This document shows, one piece after another, positions 1-11,842 of a stretch of 64,000 bases of DNA (position 1 is the stretch's first letter; the number at the start of each line of letters is the position of its first letter). A program made the translations under genes and the position numbers. The notes beneath the pieces are model-generated. The model ran no database searches. It saw only the letters and a program-made list of their open reading frames with translations, and was not told the DNA's origin. Source of the DNA: Dacryopinax spathularia (taxonomy: Eukaryota > Basidiomycota > Dacrymycetes > Dacrymycetales > Dacrymycetaceae); NCBI GenBank assembly GCA_037974965.1, contig JBBPFI010000007.1, positions 1,669,429 to 1,733,428 on the forward strand. Reading direction: 5' to 3'.

Positions 1-83
1 GCCGAATACATTTCATTTTCATTCACATTCCCTTCTCCTCCCTCCCTTCCTTCCTCCCTCTCCCCCAGCTCCGTGACCAGCGT

Positions 84-968
84 CTACCAAACAGCATAAG
101 GCAAGAACTTGCCACTACCGCCCAAGTCAGCATCCTATCCCATTCCACACCACTTCATGCCCAGGAAAGAGAGGAGGACTCACTCGAACGTCAACACGAC
201 GCGATCGCCCTTCGGGTCGGGCTTGCGGTCTACGCTTACGTGGCAGTCGATCATGGACATGATCCCGTCGCCAAAACGCTCTGCTATGACGGCCTGCGCG
301 CGTTCGCATCATGTTTCAGTCAAACCGAACTCTGACACGTCGGAGGAGGAGGGAAGAGGAGAAGAGGAGAAGAGGAGAAGAGGAAGAGGAGGGGAGGAAG
401 AGAGGAGGAGGAGGAGCAGAAGAGAGGAGACGAGGAGCAAAGGAGGAGGAAGAAGAAGAGGAGGAGCAGGAGCAGGAGAAGGAGAAGTCCAGACGCACCT
501 TAATAGGATGCCCATAAACCAACACCCCCTCATAAAGCCTATAAATCACCGGATCGCTCGGCACGCCCCCTCCCATCCCCCTATACGGCCACCAGCTCTC
601 GCCCAGCCCCTCGCTCAGCATAGACAGCGGGAGCTCGAGCGCGCTCGCGAGCGCTTCGAGGTCCGAGGCGCTGGGCTTGGCTTGGCCGTAGAAGAGGGCG
701 GCGACGTACATCTCGGCTTTGCCGAGTGCTTCGCCGAGTTGGGCGAAGGTCAGTTCTGGGAGGGTGTGTTAGCGGGGTGTTTGGGCAGGGAGGGAGGAGG
801 TGGGGAGGTGGGGAGGTGGGGAGGGACGCACTCTTGGCGGCTTTGGCGGCATGGAGGTGCTGCAGCACCGGGGGGAGGTTGGCGAACGGTCCGGTCAGGC
901 TCTGCCGCCCTCTTACATTAGCCAACACCCTACTCGGATTAGAGTATGAGAGAGACCTTAGTATCCAT
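84..968 (-). CDS. cynS: Cyanase (cyanate hydratase)
   Basis: Converts cyanate plus bicarbonate to ammonia and CO2. Exons read 968-957, 901-832, 755-499, 293-184 and 114-84, giving 159 aa, the usual fungal cyanase length. Seen: helix-turn-helix-like N-terminal half ([20 protein letters not shown]), then YRLYE with the catalytic Arg and Glu, then [10 protein letters not shown] with the catalytic Ser, ending [10 protein letters not shown]. The last four exons are secure. The first, a 4-codon exon starting at 968, needs a poor GTCTCT donor; it is chosen because the total length is then in frame and family-like, and a TATA box lies about 100 bp upstream. The 205-nt intron 294-498 holds a long GAG-rich (plus strand) purine tract. 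Confidence 0.88.
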
Positions 969-1068
969 CGTTGGCCAGCTGAAAGCAGTTACAGGACGTA
1001 GAGGAGGAGCAAGGGATGGGTTTGGGAGTGAGACGGTGTCGTGTCCAGCAGGTCCATACAAGGATGGA

Positions 1069-1084
1069 TGTATATATACCCCGC
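1069..1084 (-). promoter_or_regulatory. TATA box, probable cyanase promoter
   Basis: GTATATATAC at about 1072-1081 is a perfect palindrome about 105 bp upstream of the proposed cyanase start. The rest of 969-1845 is the divergent spacer between cyanase and TSC13; I see no gene in it. Confidence 0.35.
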
Positions 1085-1845
1085 CCACATGCCCGCCTGC
1101 CCAGCTCGATCCCCGATCATCATGCCCGGTGGCCTCCACAGCAAGCAGCACTAGGTTCACCGACTGCCAGCCATACGGAGCCCGTCACATCCCCAGCAGC
1201 CAGCGAGCACGCAGTTTCTCATAGCGGTTGTTCAGGCTGGTGTTAACCCCGCGGCCTGTTGTCCGGAGAACGATTCCCAGCCCAGCCTCTCTCTCACTCT
1301 CCGTCCTCTCTCTCCGCACAGGCAGACAATAAGCTTGGCACCACCCCTCCCATCTAGCAACCCCGCATTCAGCCAACCCGAGGATACCCGGCCCTCTCCT
1401 CACTCGATCAACCCCCTAGGGCAGGGAAGAGGGCGCATGACCGAACCGGCTTCTTCCTCAGCCCGGACTTGTGCTACCCGGAGCCGAATGAAGAGGGGGG
1501 CGATGACGCCCATCACGTGCTTCTGGCTTCTGAGAGCTTTGTGGGTTCTGTACGAGCGCGAAAGACGGTGAGAAAGTCGAGGGGAGGGAGACGCTCGGTC
1601 CCTGGCTCGTTTGATCATCGTTTGATCGTTCATCGTTGGATTGAACGCCGTGAAGGGTGCGATCGTGTTAATCGCTCGTTCGGCGCTTGATTGAAAGGGG
1701 GTCGATACGCTCAACCTGGGGCTGCTATACTTGGTTCTCGTTCGCGGAGGACATAAGACCGTCTTAAGCTGAGTTGGTCCCCCCTCGTCGCCTTCTCGCC
1801 CACCCTCTCGACCTCCCTCGGTAAATCAAGGTTGGAAGAGCCACA

Positions 1846-3594
1846 ATGCCAGTAATAACAGTCCGCCCGCTCATCAAGCCCATCCCCCTCGCAAAATCCC
1901 TCCCCATCACCATAACCCTCCCCGCAACAGCAACAATCCTCGAGCTAAAACAATCCATCGCCTCAAAATTCCCCCGCTTGTCCGTCGAGCGACAGAGACT
2001 GTCGGTCGAGGGGGACGAGAAGCGGAAGCCGCTGGACGATGAGGCTACGCTGGCTCAGGTCGGGCTCGGGAATGGGGGAGGGGTGAGGGTCAAGGATCTG
2101 GGGCCGCAGATCGGGTGGAGGACGGTTTATGTTATCGAATATGTGCGTCCTGCCTCGCTACTACTTCTCTCCCTGCCACTTCTCTCTCTCCGTCTCCCCT
2201 TTTCTCTCTCTGCCTCTTCTCCTGCTCTGTACTTGCCTTATCCCCTCCCTCGCTCCCCATCTCCCATGCCTTCCTTCGCTCTCGCAAAGAAGGCCAGACC
2301 TCGCTAACGCTCGCTCGCTCGCCCGCTCGCAGCTCGGACCCCTCCTCATCCACCCCCTCTTCTTCTACGGCAAATCCCTCGTCTACCGGTACGCCCAGCC
2401 CTACACCCACTCCGCCCTCCAAAAGGCAGTGTTTTGGCTGGTGATGCTGCATTTTGTGAAACGCGAGTTGGAGACTCTTTAGTGCGTCCGTTCTCCTCTT
2501 TCCCTCAATTTCTGTCTTCTCTTCTCTCTTCTTCTCTCCCTCCTTTCTCCTTTCCCGCGCCTCCTACCAGATCTCTCTCCTCCCCTCCCGCACCGCTGCC
2601 ACCTGCTTCCTGCCATCCGCCGCTTCTGGCCATACAGGATGAAGAAAGCATGAGCTGACCTCGCCCACCCGCACAGCGTCCACAAATTCTCCCGCTCAAC
2701 AATGCCCTTCGCCTACGTCTACCGCAACTCAGCCCACTACTGGCTCCTCTCCGGCCTCCTAGTCGCGCTCGTGATCTACTCGCCGTCATATTCCCAGGAA
2801 GCGTTGGAGGCGAGGGGGGATCCGGCGCTGGATCAGAGATGGATTTGGGGTTGGGTGGGGTTGTGGGCTGTACGTCCCCTTCTTACCTTTTCTTCTCTTT
2901 CTCTCCTCTCCCTACCTCCCTTCCTCGCCTTTCCCCTCCCCTTCTTCCTCCTTCTCTGCTCCTCTCGCCTCCTCTCTCCCAACTCCTTCCCCCACCCTCC
3001 TCGCTCCCTCCCTTGCTCCAGAAAACTCCGCTGACGCTCCCCCGCAGTTCGCCCAAGCCTCCAACTTCAAAACCCACCTAACAGTAGCCAACCTCCGCCG
3101 GCCCGGCACGCGCGAGCGCGGCATCCCCCGAGGATATGGGTTCGACTGGGTCTCCTTCCCGAATTATTTCTTTGAGATCGTGGGGTGGGCCGCGGTGTGG
3201 GGGATGACGAGGAGTTGGGCTGGTGCGTTATCCTCTCTCCTGCTTTTTCTGTTTCTGCGTTCTGTCTCGTTCTTCCTTTCTGATTTGGCTGGGTATTTTG
3301 TTGCTTTCTTGGAGCGTGACTGCCTGGCTGCGCGACTATCCCGCTGCGCTGCCCTCTCTGCCCGCCATTCCGCTCTATGGCTGGCACCGCTCCGTCGCTC
3401 CTACTCTCTTCCTTGTCTTTACGAAAAAAGAAAGCTGGGAAGAATGCTAACACGTTCCCGCAGTGCTCATCTTCCTCATCGTCGGAGGCGCAACTATGAC
3501 CCTCTGGGCGACTCAGAAGCATAAGGCGTACAGGAAAGAGTTTGGCGACAAGTACCCGAGGAAGAGGAAGATCATCTTCCCTTATATCTACTGA
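1846..3594 (+). CDS. TSC13: Very-long-chain enoyl-CoA reductase (TSC13/TECR family)
   Basis: Last reductive step of very-long-chain fatty acid elongation, in the ER membrane. Exons 1846-2142, 2333-2481, 2677-2869, 3048-3222 and 3464-3594 give 314 aa. Seen: ubiquitin-like N-terminal part, GPLLIHPLFFYG and VHKFSRSTMPF motifs, several membrane segments, and the family-typical C-terminus FGDKYPRKRKIIFPYIY. Donors are GTGCGT (three) and GTACGT. All four introns are long (178-241 nt) and strongly CT-rich, unlike the ~50-nt introns of most genes here. Confidence 0.93.
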
Positions 3595-3817
3595 GCGCGT
3601 CGCGTCCTCGTTCCGGTAGCGGAAGAGTGCTTGGAATAGGGGGAAGATGTTGGAAAGATGGATTGGCGGATGTGAATAGTTGCATATAGCTGTCTCCTCT
3701 TCCGTCTCGCGACGTTAAACGGCTCAATGCCCCAAAACGACAAAACTTGGTATATATAACCTCGTCATTACTCCCTAGAACAACCGAATAAACCCATCTC
3801 TCCCGAACGAAGTTCCG

Positions 3818-5112
3818 CTAGTCCAGCCCCTCAATAGCAGCTGGTGTCCGGGGCGGACCCCCAACCCAGGTCTTCTTCTGCGGACCAGCTCCCCCTGGTG
3901 CACCGCCAAACAGCTGGGCCATCATTTCTTGCATCATGTTGCCTCTGCTGGAGCCGCCGGGGGGTTGGATTGCGAAGTACATTTCGCCTAGGGTGCGGGA
4001 GGCCTGCATGCATAAGCCATCAGCACCTTTTCCCCAAGAAAACGAGAAGAGAAGGAAGAGGAGACGATGAAGGGGGAAAAGGAAGATGAATGTGAAGATG
4101 AAGATGAAAGGAAACAATGCGCACCTCGCCGACCTCCTTCCCGCCCAACACCGTCAAATACCGCCTAGTCAACGCCCTCCACGCATCCCTCTGCGGCACC
4201 CCATCCCCGCTCCTCCTACACGTCGCCACAAGCAGCTGTAAACAATTCATCCCCGCATCTCTTGTGACCCACACAACATCCCCATTCGCGCTCTCTACCT
4301 GCTGTGCGCCCTGCGTGAGTCCAGGTACGGCAGGGAGGAAATGAGCGAGAAACGTAGTGGCGCCCAGGAAGTTGGCTTGAAGGAGGTAGGACAGGACCGC
4401 TCGAGCGGCGTATGGGAATGGGGAGGGGGAAGAGACGGAGGTGGACCAGGCTGCTTGGGAGGAGGCGAGCAGGCGGGCGGAGTCTTTAAGGGGCGAGGAG
4501 AGGAGGTGGGGTTCGGCGAGGTTGTAGTGTCCCTCTGTCATGCGAGGTTAGTCTAATATGATATCTGAGGAAGAGTGCGCGTGCCCTTGTAGTAGAGCTC
4601 GCCGATGTAGTGGTGCAGGCCTGGGTCGCCGACTTGACAGTTGAGAGCGGTTGCGGACCAGCTGCATGCGCGTCAACACTGCATGTATGCGCACGACTTG
4701 GCCACGTACTTCACAGCTTTGACGATGAGGTCTTTCCTCCACGAGCCGGTATTATCCGTAAGTGCAATGAGCTGCGTTAAGCGGGCTATATGCGCATAAG
4801 ACACTGCAGGACAGGTGAATGCAGATGCACGGACGCACATCGACTCGTATCATCCACCTTCGTCCCGCTCTTCTCATAGCAATCAATCAACAGCCCCGCC
4901 AGATCCGTCCCGCTCCCAAACTCCTTCACCTTCATCAGTTCCCTCGCAGCCACAAACAGGACCTCGATCGCGACATCGTACTGCGGCGGGCGGGACTTGA
5001 CGAGCCGCGCATAGGTCGTGCGCGCTTTCTGGTGGGCGGAGTAGGCTGAGGTGGGGATGAGCGGCAGGATTTGGCCGAGGAGCGTTTGGGCGTCGTGCGC
5101 TTTGGGAGGCAT
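3818..5112 (-). CDS. GET4: Guided entry of tail-anchored proteins factor GET4
   Basis: Cytosolic alpha-solenoid protein that with Get5 passes tail-anchored membrane proteins from Sgt2 to Get3. Exons 5112-4839, 4785-4710, 4661-4585, 4534-4125 and 4003-3818 give 340 aa. Seen: N-terminal repeat ending LLIDCYEKSG, then NWSATALNCQVGDPGLHHYI and EGHYNLAEPH, the typical Get4 core, and a Gly-rich tail. Start chosen at MPPKAHDAQ. Intron 4584-4535 has a GC-AG boundary (AAGG/GCACGC) with a good GACTAAC branch site; phase on both sides supports it. The first intron contains TATATGCGCATA. Confidence 0.92.
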
Positions 5113-5710
5113 TTTGGCTGGAGATTGACGTTGTTCAGGTGGATGGGCAGGAGGACAGGGCGGACGGTGAGGGCGGGGACCTTGGTGAGCCACGCGCCGA
5201 CGGAGAACGTGTCGGTGACCTCAGCCGGAGTCAAATCCGTCGATGAGGTGGACAACTAACGACGACCACAACAATTGTTGACGATTTGCAATAATATCTG
5301 ACATTTGGTATCCTCTGGGCTGGGGCAGAGCAAACTATCTGGACTGTCGGGCTGGAGCGCGTACTGCATCTACGCTCTTTGCTCAGGCTACTCTTTGCTT
5401 GCCTCTGCCAGCTGGACCGGTGGACTGCCGCCCGTGCTCATACTGTGGGAGACGCGCCCGCTCATCCGCACTGTGGTGATACCTTCGGAGCTTCTCATCC
5501 TTTGGCTTCTATGACCTGCGGCAGCGGCGCTAGCCGTCTTGCTTCTACTACGTAAAGAAGCCGTAATGAAACAGAACATGGTGAATTAACTGGCAACCCG
5601 AAAGACTTCAATGAAAGTACCGTAGAAATGTAGACATATGCTCTCGCTCGATGGTCACTGAAGACATGGCGGCATGAGAGTTGGCCACATAGAGACGCTC
5701 GTGGCTGCGC
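5113..5710. other. Intergenic, no gene seen
   Basis: Head of GET4 to tail of the SET-domain gene. Only short open frames without family resemblance. Confidence 0.5.
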
Positions 5711-6992
5711 TCAGTCCTGCAAGAGCTCCCTCATCGCCGCCCAATCTGGTGACGCGTCCTCGCACTCAATCTTCGCGAGCTCCCTCAATGCCCACCGTGC
5801 CATCCTCTGCGCCCTTTCCTTGCTCCCAACACGCTTCTCAAACTCCGCAAACCGTACCAGCACTTCCGCCCTCTCTCCTTGCAGCCCCTCCACTTCCAGC
5901 ATATTGAGTATTCTCTGGACGAATGCCTTTGTCGTCCCACCCCATCTCACCAGGTCTTCATCGCCCTCTCCGTCAGCGTCCGGCAAAAGGTTATTCACGG
6001 TGGTGCGGATTGTCTCGGAGAGCCGGTATGTCGGCCAGTTCGGCTGGCACGCTACGCAGTCGCAGGTGAAGCCGTAGTTACTCAGAAGGTGCGCTTCGCG
6101 ATCGAGATGCGGGAGAAAGGGGTCGACATAGGTAATGGTGATCTCGCTACCGGCTCGAATGTGCTTGGTGGAGACTAGGCCAACTGCGAAGGCGTTACTG
6201 AGAACCTGTGTTAGCAAACAGTCTAACGTTTTTGGCCCGGAGCAGTGCTCACTAGTCCCAGTAGTATCGTGCATTCGGAGAGCAGTGATGGTTAATCCGA
6301 GATATCCACTCACAGACGGCGAGGTGGTCTTCTCCATCCGGTGGCAAGGGGACACCAACGGCATTTGTGGCTACGATGCCATGCAGGTCGCTCATGCCTG
6401 GGATACCGCGTGCCGAATTATGCAGACCAAGGAGAGCTTCTCTTCTTGTCGGCTTCATGCCTTCTAGCGAGACGGTGGAATCGAAGCGAGCATCCATGCA
6501 GGCCAGAAGGAGCGGTTGTTCGCGAAGGATGAAGATGCCGGCTTCGATGTTCTTGCTGGCTACGAGGCCTTTGCCCTTCCCGGTGACATCTTCGACTCGG
6601 ATGAGTGGTACATGGTTGTGATGGATGTCGACTGCCGAGAGTGGTCGCCGCGATGCCAGCGAGAGTGCTGCTGCTGTCTCTGGCTTCAGGATGCATAGGC
6701 CCTCTCCGTCACCATATGTACAGAGCTCGAGTGGTCCCACTTCTGGATGTTGTATAAGAGTGATGGAGCCCACGGTGGCGGAAGTGAGGGTAGGATGGGG
6801 TTGACCCGCAGCGAGGCCATGAGCAGTGAGCTGAGAACCTGAGGGCTTGGCCGAAGTCGGCGTGGCCAGTTCGTCTTCCTCGATGATCGTCGGCGGAAGC
6901 TCAACCCGGGGCCTTTTGACAGGAGTTCTCTCCGTCTCTCTGCTTACCTCCGTGGGCAAATGCGCGGGCCTTGGCGGGCTCGTCTCAGCCAT
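5711..6992 (-). CDS. SET-domain protein, putative lysine methyltransferase
   Basis: Two exons, 6992-6253 and 6197-5711, give 408 aa. Seen: SET start GKGKGLVASKNIEAGIFI, the core INHHCSPNARYYWD, the second half AGSEITITYVDP, and a post-SET Cys cluster FTCDCVACQ. The combination of HHCSPN and CxCxxC with no pre-SET resembles the SMYD/SET5-like group of fungal SET proteins, which can act on histone or non-histone substrates; the target cannot be told. The N-terminal 100 residues are low-complexity with a basic patch. Start chosen at the first in-frame ATG (MAETSPPRP). Confidence 0.85.
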
Positions 6993-7025
6993 GCTTGCCA
7001 CCCTGCGATTGCGCTCGATCACCCC

Positions 7026-7766
7026 TTATCCTACTGCATACTGGCGACGCGAAGAGGGGCTCGCGCACGGGCCCCACATCATGGCATCGTACATTCCCTG
7101 GAAAAGACGTACGTCTTCCTTTCCAGCATCTGTGCGCCCCTTAGCGGGAATGTCCCCGGCTTCCTTAGTCAATTCGTCGTAATCACCCCATTTCCAGAGC
7201 ATAGCCGCAGCCATGTTTTGCCCTTGCCCGATGTGGGCCAGAATCACATCATGTCTTACGAGGCGATGTTTGTAGTTACTCGCGTACCAATGCAGCCCTT
7301 GGGCCCGGGCATTCCATTCTGACCAGAAAGCCCCAAATGATCCTGAATCCGCAGAAGTTGGAGAGGACTCTGCGAGAGGTGCGATGTGCTCAAGAGTACC
7401 ATTGCCAAAACATCGCAATTGTGCCAGCCAACTGACGTGAAGGAATTGTTGGCTGTTGGCTAGTGCTTCTTGCCTAGGATGGAAGAAGTAAATGGATGAA
7501 AGAAATGGTCGCATGAATGAATAGAAAGCGGTGCAAAAGCATTGCCTCTGCGTCATGTTCAAGGGTCCAGATAATCCTTGGGGCTTTCGGCGACGGCGGC
7601 AGAATGCGACACTCCGATGGTAAAAGACTGTCCCTCGGAGAGCGCTCGTTTGGCTTACGGCCGGAGCCGGAGCCACTTCAAGACCACCTATTTCAATGGC
7701 CTGCGCCATCCTTGGCGGGGGGGGGGGGGGGGGGGGGGGGTCACGTAAACGGTAACATAGGAGCAC
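7026..7766 (-). CDS. Hypothetical ORF beside poly-G run
   Basis: Open frame of about 246 codons; its first Met is uncertain because the 5' part runs through the C24 tract, giving a run of prolines. No family recognised. The C-terminal half (SWLAQLRCFGNGTLEHIAPL, WSEWNARAQGLHWYASNYK) has normal protein composition, but the frame may include unspliced introns. It ends only 33 bp before the SET gene start on the same strand. Could be a real gene, a degenerate one or chance. Confidence 0.25.
   Translation of the reverse strand: MLLCYRLRDPPPPPPPPPRMAQAIEIGGLEVAPAPAVSQTSALRGTVFYHRSVAFCRRRRKPQGLSGPLNMTQRQCFCTAFYSFMRPFLSSIYFFHPRQEALANSQQFLHVSWLAQLRCFGNGTLEHIAPLAESSPTSADSGSFGAFWSEWNARAQGLHWYASNYKHRLVRHDVILAHIGQGQNMAAAMLWKWGDYDELTKEAGDIPAKGRTDAGKEDVRLFQGMYDAMMWGPCASPSSRRQYAVG
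7717..7740. repeat. Homopolymer of 24 G
   Basis: Uninterrupted G24 on the plus strand, with GGC just before it. Such a run is expected to be length-unstable and to form quadruplex-type structures; the exact count in an assembly is unreliable. Confidence 0.95.
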
Positions 7767-9013
7767 CCACCACCACTTAAGCTTGAAATTGAATCGTACC
7801 TGTTCGAACCGAAGTACGGCCTCATGTCCTGATGGGGGGAAGATTATGCAGGGACATCCAGCTATTCAGCATGCACGCGAGACGAATGCCGGTCTCCATG
7901 TTGACGCCTCCGTGATGCTTCTCCGAAGTTGAGCAATGACTTGGTCCCTGGTCAATAACAAGGGGGGGGCCAGGCTACTCTAGGGGAATCCAGTATCGGA
8001 GGTACCGAATGGGGTTCACGGACCGCTTGTTTGATCAATTGAGACCGTCCATGCGGTGATGTCAAGCCAACTTCAGTTAGGTGAGCCACAGTCTTGCGAG
8101 CTAGCGAGTTCATTTGACTTAACTGGGTCATCTGCTCTTCGTTCCGTCGTTCACCGCAACGAAGCCACAAGAGCGTACGGGAGACGACCAGGAGTAACTG
8201 GTGAAGATTATTAGGCGGCTTCATTGCGCGTCCCGTGCTACGCGTTGACAACCCTGGACATGGAAGCTTATCGTGTCCCCTGACGCAGTGGCTTCTGGTG
8301 GCGGTGTATTACCTTCTTTATATTCCTTTCTATTTGTGCTTCTATCGGTTGGCTGAATTGCTCAACCTGCGGATTCACTTACAGCACTCTCACCGGTTGT
8401 GCCCGAGGTAAATTTGTCACAGATCCCGGCCCGCGCCCATGACAGAAGCCCACATGCCCCGCGCGTACCCCACAACCCCACACTCTATTGAGACAAAGCA
8501 TCTGCTCACGCTTAACGGCCATGTTTCTGTACTGTATCCTGGCTATTTCTGTTCGTCTCCGCAATAGGAGCTACGATGGGTGACTACTCCGGCCGCGGCA
8601 TCTCGTTCCAACCTTAGGCGGGGCAATCGGAAACACCGAACTTACCCCTTCTAGAATGCGGGCCTCCACGTTTTCCGCCATCCGCCCCGCATCCATTTCG
8701 AGTGTTAGGTCCGGGAAGACGTCAGATTTGTCTATGCTCTTCGTGCTATTTCTGGTTTTCAATGCCTCAAACTCGCGCGTGCCTGGGGTTGGCTCGTATG
8801 AGAATAGTCGCTCGTGGCTCTCTCCTGGCAAGCTCGAACGATATCGTTTCTTCTCGGGGTTCTGTATGCGGTGCCATGTCCCCATTTGTCCTATCGTCCG
8901 TGTCCTCCAGGTCGACCTTCTGGACTACCTGCAGTGAATAAAAGGGGAGCTCAAACTTCTGGTCGAAGACACGGCCTGTGGACTTGGTCTTTGTGATTTG
9001 CCCTCTGCCCAAC
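7767..9013. other. Gene-poor spacer
   Basis: No gene I can support. A minus-strand open frame at 8571-8885 has plausible composition but no recognisable family. An extra 5' exon of the downstream transporter could lie here. Confidence 0.4.
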
Positions 9014-10840
9014 ATGCCTATGCCAACGACCGGTATCATGATGCTCTGGCTGCTTTCGGGCATTGCCATCATCAACTCCTGCGTGAACGGTTACGATGGC
9101 TCTATGATGAACGTGCGTTGAGGTATTGAACTCACCCGCGCGAATGTGCTAAAGGGTAATGCAGGGTATGCAATCGCTGTCACAATGGCAAAGCTGTAAG
9201 TGTAAAGAACCGTTTGTTTTGACAATGTCTCATAGCATCTAGACTTCAACACTCCGGATGGTCCTACACTTGGTTTGCTCAACGCAATCTTCAATGCTGG
9301 TGGAACTGTCGGCGTCTTCTTCGCTCCGGTAAGCACGCCGGAAGCTGCTTAATCAATATCAAGAATAACAAGGATTGGTGTAGTTTGTGACTGATATTCT
9401 GGGTCGACGACTCGGTATTGCAATTGGCTCGGCAATTATCCTTGTTGGCGTCATCATCCAGTCGGCGGCCTGGAATATCCACGCATTCATCGGTGGTCGT
9501 TTCGTCATTGGTTACGGACTCGCCATTTCAGGCAACGCTGTGAGCATCACACTTGCAGCACCTGCTGAGCAAACTAACCTAGTGATAGGCGCCGATTCTC
9601 GTCGCCGAGCTCGCCCACCCCAACTTCCGTGGAACCATCACCGGTCTTTACAACACCCAATGGGCTCTCGGTTCTATCATCGCCGCCTGGGTCACCTTCG
9701 GCACGTTCTCAATCAACGGACAGGCAGCATGGCGTATCCCGTCCGCGGTTCAGGCTGTTCCATCCGTCATCCTCTTGATCTTCCTGCCGTTCATGCCAGA
9801 GTCTCCCCGCTGGCTCGTTGACAAGGGCAAGTCCGATAAGGCCCGTGCTATCCTTGGCAAGCTCCACGGCAATGGCAACCCTAACGACCCGCTCGTCAAC
9901 CTCGAGATGGAGGAAATCGAAGAGGCTATCCGTTTTGAGCGCGAGAACGAGAAGGTCAGCTGGCTCGAGCTGGTGGCCACGCCCGGCAACCGCTACCGCA
10001 TGTTCCTCGGTGTAAGCAAGTCTGAACTAGATTGCTTCTCGTGTCTCACCACCTTCGCAGATCACTGTCGGCCTGTTTTCGCAATGGTCCGGTAACGGCC
10101 TCATCAGCTATTACTTGTTCAAGGTACTCGACAACATTGGCATCACCGACTCCCGGACACAGCTGCTCATCAACGGTGGTCTGTCCATCTACTCCTGGAT
10201 TCTTGCCAACACTGGTGCTTTCATCACCGATCGCATGAACCGTCGCCCGCAATTCCTTGCTGCCACGATCGGCATGATGGCGAGCTTTGCTGCCCTCACG
10301 GCTGCCACTGGCGTGTACAACCAGACACTCCACAATGCAGCTGGTATTGGTATGTCGCTGTCGCGCTCTTACGTGAAACCATGCTGACAATAATCAACAG
10401 CTGTCATTGTCTTGATCTTCGTCTACAGCGCAGCCTATTCTCTGGCCTGGACGGCACTTACTGTGCTCTACCCGACCGAGATCATGCCCTACAACATCCG
10501 CGCCAAGGGTCTTGCCGTCTCCTCCCTTGCCGTCAACCTGGCTCTCTTCTTCAACAGCTACGTCAACCCTATCGGCCTTGACAACATCGGCTGGAAGTAC
10601 TACTTCGTCTACGTCGCCTGGCTGCCCGTCGAGGTCCTTACCATCTTCTTCTTCTACAAGGAGACCAAGGGTAGGACTCTTGAGGAGCTTGCGGTCATCT
10701 TCGACGGGGAGGTGGCAGCCGTCGCCGGTAACGTTGAGGCTGCCGCACATGGCGACCAAGAAAAGGCCTTTACCGAGCACAACGAGAAGGAGTCCTCTGA
10801 GAACTTCGAGGTGTCGCCAAGCGCTGCTGTTAAAGCGTGA
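9014..10840 (+). CDS. MFS sugar transporter (lactose permease/STL1-like)
   Basis: Plasma-membrane sugar:H+ symporter type. Exons 9014-9112, 9165-9195, 9243-9328, 9384-9539, 9589-10011, 10061-10349 and 10401-10840 give 507 aa. Seen: NGYDGSMMNGMQSL after helix 1, DILGRRLG between helices 2 and 3, RFVIGYG, ELAHPNFRGTITGLYNTQW, MPESPRWLVDKGK in the central loop, PTEIMPYNIRAKG and FFYKETKGRTLEE near the end; all standard sugar-porter signatures. The N-terminus is short for the family (start at MPMPTTGIMM), so an upstream exon may be missing. Substrate cannot be told. Confidence 0.9.
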
Positions 10841-10905
10841 CCGGAAAACACGACCATTGGGTAGTGTAGAGATTGTCGGCTTGTACTGTATCGTATCACA
10901 CTTGT

Positions 10906-11611
10906 TTATCCATCATCATCTTGGAAAGACAGTAGTCCCTTCTGCGGTTTCTTCTGCTTCTTGCTTGGCTTGCTCGCCTTCTCGTTCCCAGGTGGAGCGT
11001 CATCGTCCACCCCGATAATTTTCCGCTTCTTCGTAGGTGCGCCGATACTGACAGATGACTTCTTGGAAGACGAGAAGTTCATCGAGTTCTCCTCCTTGCG
11101 TGGTTTATTGATAGTCGGTGGAGTAGAAGAATCTGCGGGTGCCTCGGCAGGTCGTGTCTTCGGTAGTGGAGGTAACCCCTTTGCTACATGTGCTGTCAAT
11201 CACGGTGCACGTCTTTGTTGAACATCACAAACCGGCTCTTCTCTCGTTCTCCACATCATCGGCAGTAAGATGCTTCCCCTCCTTGAGCACAACAATCTGC
11301 GGCGCTTCTTCTCCCTCATCATCGTCACCTCCGTCATCATCACCCCTCCCCGGCTCGCCCTCCTTCCCACCTTGGTTGCTGCCCCACTTGCCATCTTTCG
11401 GCCTCTCCGGGATGCCGGGCCGTCTCGGTATCGCTGGCCTCCCATCACCCGATTCTTCCCACTGACCCTCTCCGTCATCATACGAAACGGACGGCTCGTC
11501 CTCGTCAGGGGCTTGGCCCGACATGCGGGCTTTGAGCCGCTGGAGGAACGCTGGCACATTCTCTTCGTATGCGAGCTTGGATAGCTGTGCTTTGCTTGGT
11601 TCGCGTGACAT
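10906..11611 (-). CDS. DUF4604 (KIAA1143-like) protein
   Basis: Exons 11611-11233 and 11192-10906 give 221 aa. Seen: N-terminal LAYEENVPAFLQRLKARM, an acidic stretch, then EEAPQIVVLKEGKHLTADDV, a basic KKRKIIG segment and the end KGLLSFQDDDG. This order matches the small conserved eukaryotic family represented by human KIAA1143 (DUF4604), function unknown, mostly disordered and probably nuclear. Donor is GTTTGT. Start chosen at MSREPSKAQ. Confidence 0.8.
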
Positions 11612-11842
11612 CCTGGTAGCGTCGGCGAGTACAGAACCGATACGATAGTGAACACAGGGGTAATATGATAAGGGGAGGTCGGTCCGAGTGTTACGTGCCA
11701 GCAACAGTGGTGGTTCAGGAAAGAGTAACCCAGGGAGTTGGACCCTTGTTTCTTTACGGCATGGGTGCCGGCGGGCAGCAGACTAGGCAGTCGCGATTCT
11801 TCAAGTTATAATAACATTGTCTATTCTTTCTACCGTTCTACC

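Noticed and set aside
109-921. 270-codon plus-strand open frame
   Set aside because: It lies antisense to the cyanase exons and its bulk is translated from the GAG-rich intron tract; low-complexity Arg/Glu only.
8571-8885. Minus-strand 104-codon frame and its antisense partner upstream of the first transporter
   Set aside because: No family, no promoter or splice support; could equally hide a missing 5' exon on the plus strand.
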